This document shows, piece after piece, positions 14,993 to 22,548 of a stretch of DNA of 34,120 nucleotides. The stretch lies in contig CAJULG010000003.1 of NCBI GenBank assembly GCA_910587045.1, positions 1 through 34,120 on the forward strand, written 5' to 3'. The DNA comes from an uncultured Lachnospiraceae bacterium. GTDB lineage: Bacteria; Bacillota; Clostridia; Lachnospirales; Lachnospiraceae. Made by a program: the position numbers and the translations under genes. The notes below the pieces were generated by a model. The model made no database searches. It was not told the origin of the DNA and saw only the letters and a list, made by a program, of their open reading frames with translations. The first letter of the stretch is position 1, and each line of letters opens with the position of its first letter.

Positions 14993-16150
14993 TTATACAC
15001 TGGCATAATAATACTGGCTCTTATACTCTTTTCCGTAGTTCATCTCACAGTTCAATTCTTTCTCAATTAACGAAAATGCAGATTCTATGACCTGATCCAT
15101 ATCATAATAACGATACTCTGCCAGTCGTCCGCCAAAGATTACCTTCTCCTCCATCTTTGTCAACTGCAGATACCGCTGGTACAGCACCTGATTTTTCTCG
15201 TCGTTCACCGGATAATACGGCTCCATACCCTCCTGCCACTCCACCGGGTACTCTCTGGTGATAACGGTCTGCTCCTGAGAACCGAATTCAAAGTGCTTAT
15301 GTTCAATGATCCGGGTATACGGTGTTTCGCGATCAGTAAAATTCACCACTGCCACTCCCTGATAATTCTCCTGATCCAGAACCTCCGTATCAAACCGGAG
15401 ACTCCGGTACTCCAGTTTTCCAAACCGGTAATCATAAAAAGAATCAAGGGTACCTGTATAAAGAATCCGGTCTCCCAGTTCGTTATACCGTTCCCGGTCC
15501 AGATTATAATCTGCCTCTAATTCTATGTCGCAGCCTGCAAACATAGCCTCGATCAATACATTATATCCACCAATGGGAATTCCCTGATACAGGTCATCAA
15601 AATAATTGTTATCATAACAATACCGGACTGGAAGACGGTTGATGATAAATGCCGGAAGTTCTCTGCAGTCATGTCCCCACTGCTTTTCCGTGTATCCCTT
15701 GACCAGTTTCCGGTAAATATCCTCTCCTACCAGACTTATGGCCTGCTCCTCCAGATTCTGCGGCTGTCCGGTAATCCTTGCCCGCTGTTCACCGATCCGG
15801 GCCTTTGCCTCCTCCGGCGTCCGGACATCCTCCCACATCTCATGAAAAGTATTCATATTGAACGGAAGATTATAAATTTCTCCATGATAATTCGCAACCG
15901 GCGAATGGGTATAGCGATTAAAGCCCGCCAGAGAATTTACAAACTCCCAGACCTTCCGATTACTGGTATGAAAGGTGTGGGCGCCATACTTATGAACATT
16001 AATATCTGCGATCTGTTCACAGTAGATATTCCCGCCCAGATATGGACGCTTCTCTAGCACCAGACATTTCTTCCCGCTTTTCGATGCTGCATAGGCAAAT
16101 GTCCCCCCGAATAAGCCGCCTCCGACGATCACATAGTCATACTGCTTCAT
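14993..16150 (-). CDS. glf: UDP-galactopyranose mutase
   Basis: FAD enzyme that converts UDP-galactopyranose to UDP-galactofuranose (EC 5.4.99.9), 385 aa. The FAD Rossmann loop VIVGGGLFGGTFA (7-19), the LEKRPYLGGNIY element and the GLF hallmark HKYGAHTFHTS are followed by VGEDIYRKLVKGYTEKQWG and the C-terminal VIFGGRLAEYRYYDMDQVIE, all typical of the family. Its presence implies galactofuranose in a cell-surface glycan. No galactofuranosyltransferase is recognisable in the window. It follows the sugar-phosphate transferase gene by 3 bp and is co-transcribed from the promoter at 17574-17602. Confidence 0.95.
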   Translation of the reverse strand: MKQYDYVIVGGGLFGGTFAYAASKSGKKCLVLEKRPYLGGNIYCEQIADINVHKYGAHTFHTSNRKVWEFVNSLAGFNRYTHSPVANYHGEIYNLPFNMNTFHEMWEDVRTPEEAKARIGEQRARITGQPQNLEEQAISLVGEDIYRKLVKGYTEKQWGHDCRELPAFIINRLPVRYCYDNNYFDDLYQGIPIGGYNVLIEAMFAGCDIELEADYNLDRERYNELGDRILYTGTLDSFYDYRFGKLEYRSLRFDTEVLDQENYQGVAVVNFTDRETPYTRIIEHKHFEFGSQEQTVITREYPVEWQEGMEPYYPVNDEKNQVLYQRYLQLTKMEEKVIFGGRLAEYRYYDMDQVIESAFSLIEKELNCEMNYGKEYKSQYYYASV

Positions 16151-16153
16151 TGT

Positions 16154-17542
16154 CTAATCCTCTTCCTCCGCCTGACGAAATACATACTCCTTTTTTCCCT
16201 CTTCCTCATGAAAGGCCTCTGTACTGTCTGTCTTTAATAATACAATGGCTGTCTGGAACAACAGCTGAATATCCTTAAACACACTGTAATTTTCTATATA
16301 ATTCATGTCCATCATCAGCTTGTCCTTGGGTGAAGTATTATATTTCCCTGCCACCTGCGCAAGCCCTGTCAGACCTGCCTTTACCCGAAGACGGTACTTA
16401 AACTCCGGCAGTTCCTCCGTATACGTATTCACATTTTCAATCATCTCCGGCCTCGGCCCCACAAAGCTCATATCCCCCTTCAGGATATTCAACAGTTGTG
16501 GCAGTTCATCCATACGGGTCTTCCGCAGGAACCTGCCCGGTCTGGTAATCCGGTTGTCATCATCCGTGGAAGAGTAATTCTCCACATGCTCCCGCATTGT
16601 CCGAAACTTATAAACCTGAAATACATTGCCGTTAATAGTGGCCCGATCCTGCTTAAACAGAACCTTGCCCCCGTCATAGGTCTTAATGGCAATGGCACTG
16701 ACGATCCAGATCGGAGCTGTTAGGAGTCCCATTAATAGAGAAAGCCCAATATCCATACAACGCTTGGCAATCCTCTGTTCCATGGTAAGTCCTTTCGTAT
16801 TGTAGTTCAACAGAGAAATATCATCCAGCATATAATATTCTGAACTCATTTCAATGATATCCTCAATCTCCGGATTATAATATACATTCTTCCGGGTACG
16901 GTAGCAATAATTGGTTACCTCACTGCGCAGATGGATTGGAATATTGTACATAAACACCGTATCAATGTCCTTCAGCTTCCGGAGCAGCATCTTATCCCGG
17001 TAATCAAACACCTCAACGATCTCATACTGCTTTTTATACTTTAAAATCCCCCGTACGATCTCATTCAGATTTTCCTGAGAAGAGGTTACCACACAGCATT
17101 TCTCGGGCGGGTGCAGCTTAAAAAACAAAGCATTTCCCGCATAGACCGCTACAATGATCAATAGCAGCTGCAGAATAAAAGCCGCCGCCAGAAGTCCGAT
17201 ATTTTTTAATCGAAATGCATATATGCTTGGTGTGACCGTGTTCATGATCATCAACTGCAGATAAGAGATGATATCCGTAAACAGCACGGCCAGAGCCAGA
17301 GAATAGATGATCGGCTTGCTCTTCCGCCTGCCGACATCGTACTTTCCGTAAATCGACAAAAACAACAGCCCTACAATCACATAGGTACTTAAGCTGATTC
17401 CGAGTGTACGGGACAACTGGCGCAGTGCAATATTATCCGTCCCCATCAGGGCGATATAAATCGCCATGATACCCAGATATAATAATCCCTTTATGATCAT
17501 CCATAATATGGTTTCAAATCTACGAAGCTTTTTTCTATTCAT
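16154..17542 (-). CDS. Polyprenyl-phosphate sugar-1-phosphate transferase (WbaP/CpsE-like initiator)
   Basis: Membrane enzyme that starts a surface polysaccharide by moving a sugar-1-phosphate from a nucleotide sugar to undecaprenyl phosphate; 462 aa. The N-terminal third has four TM helices (~10-33, 43-66, 77-100 and 113-140). Then comes a soluble CoA-binding-like domain (~146-255). The C-terminal catalytic domain starts with KRCMDIGLSLLMGLL and a re-entrant helix, and includes GGKVLFKQDRA, VYKFRTMRE, TRMDELPQLLNILKGDMSFV and GPRPEM, the complete transferase signature. First gene of the three-gene operon with glf and the UAP-type enzyme. A perfect promoter precedes it. The first sugar is probably galactose or glucose phosphate, which is inference. 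Confidence 0.92.
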   Translation of the reverse strand: MNRKKLRRFETILWMIIKGLLYLGIMAIYIALMGTDNIALRQLSRTLGISLSTYVIVGLLFLSIYGKYDVGRRKSKPIIYSLALAVLFTDIISYLQLMIMNTVTPSIYAFRLKNIGLLAAAFILQLLLIIVAVYAGNALFFKLHPPEKCCVVTSSQENLNEIVRGILKYKKQYEIVEVFDYRDKMLLRKLKDIDTVFMYNIPIHLRSEVTNYCYRTRKNVYYNPEIEDIIEMSSEYYMLDDISLLNYNTKGLTMEQRIAKRCMDIGLSLLMGLLTAPIWIVSAIAIKTYDGGKVLFKQDRATINGNVFQVYKFRTMREHVENYSSTDDDNRITRPGRFLRKTRMDELPQLLNILKGDMSFVGPRPEMIENVNTYTEELPEFKYRLRVKAGLTGLAQVAGKYNTSPKDKLMMDMNYIENYSVFKDIQLLFQTAIVLLKTDSTEAFHEEEGKKEYVFRQAEEED

Positions 17543-17573
17543 TCTGCACCGCCTTAAATGAAACTGTATCTAC

Positions 17574-17602
17574 ATTATAGTAATTTTACATTATTTTGTC
17601 AA
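17574..17602 (-). promoter_or_regulatory. Perfect-consensus sigma-A-type promoter of the polysaccharide operon
   Basis: On the minus strand TTGACA (17597-17602), a 17-bp spacer and TATAAT (17574-17579) form an exact consensus promoter. The -35 hexamer is the Leu-Thr codon pair (TTG ACA) at the C-terminus of the upstream lipoprotein gene, whose stop codon falls in the spacer. The start codon at 17542 is about 32 bp from the -10 box. Confidence 0.85.
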
Positions 17603-18625
17603 AAATAGTTCAAATATATACGCTGCATCCTTTGCAGTAAAGCTCTTTGCATCCGATTCTGTCGTACTGGGAAGTCCCTCCAGCCAGACACAGGTATTAT
17701 CCTCTCCCAGTATAAAATACTTCAGTTCTCCAGTATAATCCGCCCATATGGTATGCCCGTCAAATACCTCTCCGGTATCCTCCAGACGATCCTGGTAATT
17801 GGGAATCTTCTCGATATGAAGTGTCGCATATTCCTTCCATTCCGGTACCTGAATGGAAATCAGAATGGACAGATCATCATACACTGCCAGTCCGCTGGAT
17901 GGAGAGCAGAATACAAAGCCTGAATAGGAGATACCCTCTCGAAATGCAAGCTTATATTCTTCCAGAACCGGATTCACGCCCATGGCCGCGATCACATCCG
18001 ACAGGGTTTCTCCCTCCTCTGCCGGAACGATTGCAGTCCCCATCTGTGCCAGCTCCTGATAAAGCTTTTCCAGCGTAATGATCCGCTTCTCCACCAGCTC
18101 TGACCAGAAGTAGACCTGCCAGGTGGTATCATACAGAGTCAGGAACATACACTCATCTTCTTTTACTTTCTTTTCTTCTGTTTCCCGATAGATCGTTACA
18201 ATATCATCTGTATACACGGAAGTCCACTGATCCAGGGAAAGACTTGCTGTCTCCTCCGGCTTTACCCGGACGATCGTAACCTTCCTGCCTTTGACGTTCA
18301 GCAGAAACTGCGTATCACTTTCTCCGATCACCGATTGATTATACAGCCAAAGGGTCTCTGTCTCCGTAAATGTAAATGCTCCGTCACCGGCAGTAAAGGA
18401 AAAATGCTGCCTAGTTCCCGGATTCTCTACTGGAGCGCCAACAGCCGGAAGTGTATCCAGCTGCTTTCGAAAACCTGCGGTTCCCACGGGTGGCATCACC
18501 TCGGTCGTTTCATCTGGAGCCGACGGAAGATCCGGCAGCTTCTGTTCGTTACAACCGGCCAGTGCCACCATGAAAAACAGGCACCCCAGAACCGTGATCC
18601 ATTTCTTACCATACTTTAATTTCAT
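17591..18625 (-). CDS. Putative lipoprotein of unknown function
   Basis: A 344-residue secreted lipoprotein. The N-terminus has a basic start (MKLKYGKKW), a hydrophobic core (VLGCLFFMVALAG) and a lipobox LAGC with the lipidated cysteine at 25. A Pro/Thr/Asp-rich linker (to about residue 60) precedes a folded region. No family is recognised. The body contains recurrent beta strands with aromatic residues (ETLWLYNQSVIGESDTQFLL, VYTDDIVTIYRET, WADYTGELKYFILGED) and ends at ...FELFLTK. It follows aspS after a 96-bp gap containing hairpins, and its last codons supply the -35 box of the next operon. Start ATG at 18625 follows GGGGAG. An envelope role is all that can be said. Confidence 0.75.
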   Translation of the reverse strand: MKLKYGKKWITVLGCLFFMVALAGCNEQKLPDLPSAPDETTEVMPPVGTAGFRKQLDTLPAVGAPVENPGTRQHFSFTAGDGAFTFTETETLWLYNQSVIGESDTQFLLNVKGRKVTIVRVKPEETASLSLDQWTSVYTDDIVTIYRETEEKKVKEDECMFLTLYDTTWQVYFWSELVEKRIITLEKLYQELAQMGTAIVPAEEGETLSDVIAAMGVNPVLEEYKLAFREGISYSGFVFCSPSSGLAVYDDLSILISIQVPEWKEYATLHIEKIPNYQDRLEDTGEVFDGHTIWADYTGELKYFILGEDNTCVWLEGLPSTTESDAKSFTAKDAAYIFELFLTK

Positions 18626-18679
18626 ACTACTCCCCTCTGTTTTCTACAGGCAGTCCGCCTGCGATCCGACTTACTAAGG

Positions 18680-18710
18680 ATGGGGATACTCCCCATTAGA
18701 GCATCCCCAT
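18680..18710 (-). promoter_or_regulatory. Competing stem-loops between aspS and the lipoprotein gene
   Basis: On the minus-strand RNA, ATGGGGAT (18703-18710) and ATGGGGA (18690-18696) can each pair with the single ATCCCCAT (18680-18687). This gives either a tight hairpin with loop GTA or a larger alternative. No T-tract follows, so it is not a classic terminator; a processing or attenuation element is possible. Confidence 0.35.
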
Positions 18711-18721
18711 TTACCATTTAA

Positions 18722-20521
18722 TTATTCCTGTCCATCCGGCGCTGTCATAACTGCGATCGCCAGTTCTTCTAACTGCTTTTCATCTACCCGGTTCGGTGCC
18801 TCTGACATCAGGCAGGATGCATCCTTTACCTTTGGAAAGGCGATGACATCCCGGATCGAGTTCTCCTTTGCCATCAGCATGATCAGGCGGTCCAGGCCAT
18901 ACGCCAGTCCTGCATGCGGTGGAACGCCATACTTGAAGGCATTCAGCAGGAAGCCAAACTGTTCATAGGCGGCATCCTTCGTAAAGCCAAGGGCCGCAAA
19001 CATCCGCTCCTGTACGTCATCCTGATGGATCCGGACCGATCCTCCGCCAAGCTCCGTTCCATTTAATACAATATCGTATGCCTTCGCCCGTACACGGCCC
19101 GGCTCTGTTTCCAGATATGGCAGATCCTCCTCCATCGGCATGGTGAACGGATGATGCATGGCCAGATACCGTCCCTGCTCCTCACTCCATTCCAGTAATG
19201 GAAATTCCGTGATCCATACAAACCGGTATTCATCCTTGTCAAACAGCTCCAGCTGGGATGCCAGCTCTAAACGCAGAGCACCTAAGACGTCGTATACCAG
19301 CTTATTCTTATCTGCCGCAAAGAGTAACAAATCTCCCGGTTCTCCCTCCATGGCTGTCGCCAATGCGTCCATTTCCTCCGGCTTCATAAACTTTGCAAAC
19401 GAAGATTTATAGGTACCATCCTCATTGATCGCGATATAGGCAAGTCCTTTGGCACCATACCCCTTTGCAAATTCAACCAGGGCGTCAATCTTCTTTCTTG
19501 GCATTCCGCCCTGTCCCTTTACATTAATACCCCGGACGCTGCCACCTGCTTCAATAGCTCCTTTAAATACAACAAACGCACTGTCTTTTACCACATCCGT
19601 TACATTATGCAATTCCATTCCAAAACGCAGATCCGGCTTGTCTGAACCAAATCGGTCCATCGCCTCCTGCCAGGTCATACGCTGGATCGGCAGAGAAATC
19701 TCTACGCCTGTTGCTTCCCGGAATATCTTTGCCAGCAGCCGTTCATTGACATCAATCACATCATCCACATCTACAAAGGAGAGTTCCATGTCAATCTGGG
19801 TAAATTCCGGCTGACGGTCTGCCCGCAGGTCCTCATCCCGAAAACACCGGGCAATCTGGAAATAACGGTCATAACCGGAACACATCAGCAGCTGCTTAAA
19901 AATCTGCGGCGACTGCGGCAGGGCATAAAAGCTGCCCGGATGTACCCGGCTTGGCACCAGATAATCTCTTGCTCCTTCCGGGGTAGATTTTGTCAGCATA
20001 GGAGTTTCAATTTCCAGAAAGCCCTCCTCTGCCAGGAATGTGCGAACCAGCATACAGACTTTGCTGCGAAGCATGATATTTGCCTGCAGATCCGGTCTCC
20101 GCAAGTCCAGATAGCGGTACTTTAAACGAAGCTCTTCCTTAGTTCTGCTGTTTGCCTCGATTGGAAACGGGGGCGTTTCCGCCTCAGAAAGTACACGCAG
20201 CGTCTCCGCTGCTATCTCAATTTCCCCAGTCAGCAGATTCGGGTTCACACCACCCTCCCGCTCTACTACAGTACCGGTGACCGCAATCACGAACTCACTG
20301 CGGAGCTTATAGGCCTGATTAAAGGTCTCCTCTGATATTTTCTCGCTATTAAATGTAATCTGTAACAATCCGCTGCGATCCCGCAGGTCCGCAAAGATCA
20401 GTCCGCCTTTGTTCCGGGTCTTCTGCACCCAGCCCATAACGGTGACCTGTTCTCCCAGATTCCCCTTGCTTACTTCTGCACATCTATGGCTCCGCTTCAA
20501 GCCCTGCATTGATTCTGCCAT
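18722..20521 (-). CDS. aspS: Aspartyl-tRNA synthetase
   Basis: Class II aminoacyl-tRNA synthetase that charges tRNA-Asp (EC 6.1.1.12), 599 aa, the size of the bacterial type with the GAD insertion. It starts with the OB-fold anticodon domain (VTVMGWVQKTRNKGGLIFADLRDRSG, ~27-52). Class II motif 2 is CFRDEDLRADRQPEFTQIDME (near 219-239), and motif 3 is GLAYGLDRLIMLM near the C-terminus. HPFTMP and ELGGGSVRIH, both AspRS signatures, are present. Start ATG at 20521 follows an excellent AAGGAGGATGAGGA site. The gene comes after hisS, as in Bacillus and many Clostridia, with an 80-bp gap and no T-box. Whether it also charges tRNA-Asn is not decided here. Confidence 0.97.
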   Translation of the reverse strand: MAESMQGLKRSHRCAEVSKGNLGEQVTVMGWVQKTRNKGGLIFADLRDRSGLLQITFNSEKISEETFNQAYKLRSEFVIAVTGTVVEREGGVNPNLLTGEIEIAAETLRVLSEAETPPFPIEANSRTKEELRLKYRYLDLRRPDLQANIMLRSKVCMLVRTFLAEEGFLEIETPMLTKSTPEGARDYLVPSRVHPGSFYALPQSPQIFKQLLMCSGYDRYFQIARCFRDEDLRADRQPEFTQIDMELSFVDVDDVIDVNERLLAKIFREATGVEISLPIQRMTWQEAMDRFGSDKPDLRFGMELHNVTDVVKDSAFVVFKGAIEAGGSVRGINVKGQGGMPRKKIDALVEFAKGYGAKGLAYIAINEDGTYKSSFAKFMKPEEMDALATAMEGEPGDLLLFAADKNKLVYDVLGALRLELASQLELFDKDEYRFVWITEFPLLEWSEEQGRYLAMHHPFTMPMEEDLPYLETEPGRVRAKAYDIVLNGTELGGGSVRIHQDDVQERMFAALGFTKDAAYEQFGFLLNAFKYGVPPHAGLAYGLDRLIMLMAKENSIRDVIAFPKVKDASCLMSEAPNRVDEKQLEELAIAVMTAPDGQE

Positions 20522-20601
20522 TCCTCATCCTCCTTATTCTCTGCCATGATATCAGCGAATGATATATCGCCCTGTACTCTGCTTTCCGCACATCGACCGG
20601 A

Positions 20602-21861
20602 TCATCCCAGACGGTCTGCAAAAAATTCCCGGAATTCCTCGTACCCCTCCGCCTGCATCTGTTCCTTCTGGAACTTCTTATTTTTCTTCATCATGACGAT
20701 GTTTACCTGTCTGCCTGCTTCCCGTTCCTTTTGGGCTTCTTCCAGAATAGCAGGCAGGCGATCTGCCGGCATATTCTTCTCAATTAAAAATGCAGTCTTC
20801 GTTCCTGCAGATGGCACCTTAAAGTCCCGCTCCAGTAAAAGCATGATGATCCGTTCAAATCCGATGGAGAATCCGCAGGCGCTGATATTCTGTCCTGTGA
20901 ATTTTCCGATCATTTCATCGTAACGTCCTCCGCCTCCAACAGAACCACCATACTCATCCATGGCAATCTCAAAGATCGGGCCGGTGTAATAGGACATTCC
21001 CCGGACCAGGGTCGGATCAAAGCAAAGCCTGAAATCCGCATCCTTCACCTGTTCTACACTGGCAATGATCATTACCAGCTCATCTGCTATGGCCGGCTCC
21101 AGAAAGCCCTCCAGCTGTTCCTTCAGCATACGGATTCCATCCGTATCGCTGGTCACGGTCCGAAACAGATTCAGATACCGTTCTACACCGGTCTTATCAT
21201 ACCCGGCTTCGAGCAGTTCTCCTTCGACACCCTCCAGGCCGATCTTATCCATCTTATCCAGAATGATAAAGACCGTCTCATAGTCCTCCGGTGCAAATCC
21301 ACTGTAGGCGGCCATCGCCTTTAAAATCCGACGGTCGTTGATCCGTATGGTAAAATTGTGAAAATCCAGTCTGCCAAGCAGGGTCGTTGTGGCCTGGATC
21401 AGTTCGATCTCAGCCAGACAGGAGGCTTCTCCCAGAATATCAATGTCACACTGCATAAACTGACGGTACCGTCCTCTCTGCGGCCGGTCCGCCCGCCATA
21501 CATTGCCCATCTGCAATGCTTTAAACGGACTTGGCAGATCATTGGCATGATTGGCATAATACCGGGACAGGGGAAGTGTCAGATCATAGCGGAGACCGCC
21601 ATCAACCAGATCTGCCGCTGAAGCCGCCTCTGCAAGATTCAGCTTCTCTCCCCGCTTCAGAATACGAAAGATCAGCTTCTCATTCTCACCGCCCTGATTA
21701 CTGCTTAAGTTCTCAATATGCTCCACGCAGGGGGTTTCCATCGAGGAAAACCCGAACGTTCGGTAGGTTTCCTTGATCAGTCCTATGACATAATCCCGTA
21801 TTTCCATTTCGCGGGGCATTATATCCTTCATTCCGGTAACCGGCTTCTTCTTCATTGCCAT
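20602..21861 (-). CDS. hisS: Histidyl-tRNA synthetase
   Basis: Class II synthetase that charges tRNA-His (EC 6.1.1.21), 419 aa from the preferred start. Class II motif 2 is seen as GNVWRADRPQRGRYRQFMQCDIDILG. The histidine-A region is LVRGMSYYTGPIFEI, in which RGMSYYT replaces the usual RGLDYYT. Motif 3 is CGFSIGFERIIMLL. The C-terminal anticodon-binding part (KNKKFQKEQMQAEGYEEF) is short. A longer reading from a TTG at 21876 is possible, but the GGAGG site overlaps that codon and sits 8 nt from the ATG at 21861, so the shorter form MAMKKKPVTGMKDI is chosen. It follows the HD-GYP gene by about 21 bp (from the revised start) and lies in an operon with aspS. Confidence 0.95.
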   Translation of the reverse strand: MAMKKKPVTGMKDIMPREMEIRDYVIGLIKETYRTFGFSSMETPCVEHIENLSSNQGGENEKLIFRILKRGEKLNLAEAASAADLVDGGLRYDLTLPLSRYYANHANDLPSPFKALQMGNVWRADRPQRGRYRQFMQCDIDILGEASCLAEIELIQATTTLLGRLDFHNFTIRINDRRILKAMAAYSGFAPEDYETVFIILDKMDKIGLEGVEGELLEAGYDKTGVERYLNLFRTVTSDTDGIRMLKEQLEGFLEPAIADELVMIIASVEQVKDADFRLCFDPTLVRGMSYYTGPIFEIAMDEYGGSVGGGGRYDEMIGKFTGQNISACGFSIGFERIIMLLLERDFKVPSAGTKTAFLIEKNMPADRLPAILEEAQKEREAGRQVNIVMMKKNKKFQKEQMQAEGYEEFREFFADRLG

Positions 21862-21882
21862 TTCTCTATCCTCCAACCTTTC

Positions 21883-22518
21883 TCACACAGTCATATCTAC
21901 TGCCTTTTTCAGCAATATGCCCTTTTCAAGCTCTTCAATCTCTTCTAAGGTACTTTCATTATGGATCACACTCTGGAATGCCAGAAATATCCGCATGTCA
22001 AAATTCTTTACTTCATCGATCAGCAGCCGGGTTGCCGTATCCGTATCGAATGCTTTTCGATACGGTCGATTTGAGATCAGCGCGGAAAACACATCACAGA
22101 CACGCAGGATCCTTGCTCCCAGCGGGATTTCTTCTCCCCGCAGATTAAACGGATAACCGGAACCGTCAAAATTCTCATGATGGTACAATACCATATTACA
22201 TACATTATCTGAGAAGCCTTCTTTTCGAAGTATCTGCTCTCCCAACTGAGCATGCCGACGGATATACCGGGTTTCCTCAATCCGCATGGTATCTTCCTTC
22301 CGTCCGTAAATATAACGGCTGATCTTCAGCTTCCCGATGTCATGCACCATTCCTGCCAGGGCCACCTCCTGAACAGTTTCTTCCGGAAGTTCCAGTTCCC
22401 TTGCCAGCTTGCCAGCCAGATCGCTGACACACATCGCATGGGTCAATCCCGTTGCAAAGTCCTCGCTTAAGTATTCATTTATGATCTCTCCGGTAAAAAT
22501 ATCTCTTGCTGCTTTCAT
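21883..22518 (-). CDS. HD-GYP domain protein, probable cyclic-di-GMP phosphodiesterase
   Basis: Stand-alone HD-GYP domain of 211 aa, with no receiver or other sensor domain and no TM. Metal ligands and signatures are H59-D60 in MVHDIGK, H89, H113-H114-E115 in HHENFDGSGYP, the GYP motif at 121-123, and D142 in RVCDVFSALISNRPYR. These are the full HD-GYP set, and this family hydrolyses cyclic-di-GMP (other cyclic dinucleotides are possible). The last ~35 residues form a short helical tail. It sits between hemZ and hisS with small gaps (30 and about 21 bp), so it is co-transcribed with the tRNA synthetases. Linking cyclic-di-GMP turnover to that operon is unusual, and its role there is unknown. 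Confidence 0.82.
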   Translation of the reverse strand: MKAARDIFTGEIINEYLSEDFATGLTHAMCVSDLAGKLARELELPEETVQEVALAGMVHDIGKLKISRYIYGRKEDTMRIEETRYIRRHAQLGEQILRKEGFSDNVCNMVLYHHENFDGSGYPFNLRGEEIPLGARILRVCDVFSALISNRPYRKAFDTDTATRLLIDEVKNFDMRIFLAFQSVIHNESTLEEIEELEKGILLKKAVDMTV

Positions 22519-22548
22519 CTTTCCCCAGTAATCTCTAGTTTGCCTATA

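Noticed and set aside
20522..20601. Possible T-box or histidine/aspartate leader before aspS
   Set aside because: The gap is only 80 bp, without the T-box sequence or specifier stem; hisS has a gap of about 21 bp. No riboswitch is supported.
21862..21876. TTG start for hisS
   Set aside because: The GGAGG site overlaps that codon; the ATG at 21861 has correct spacing and gives the expected N-terminus.
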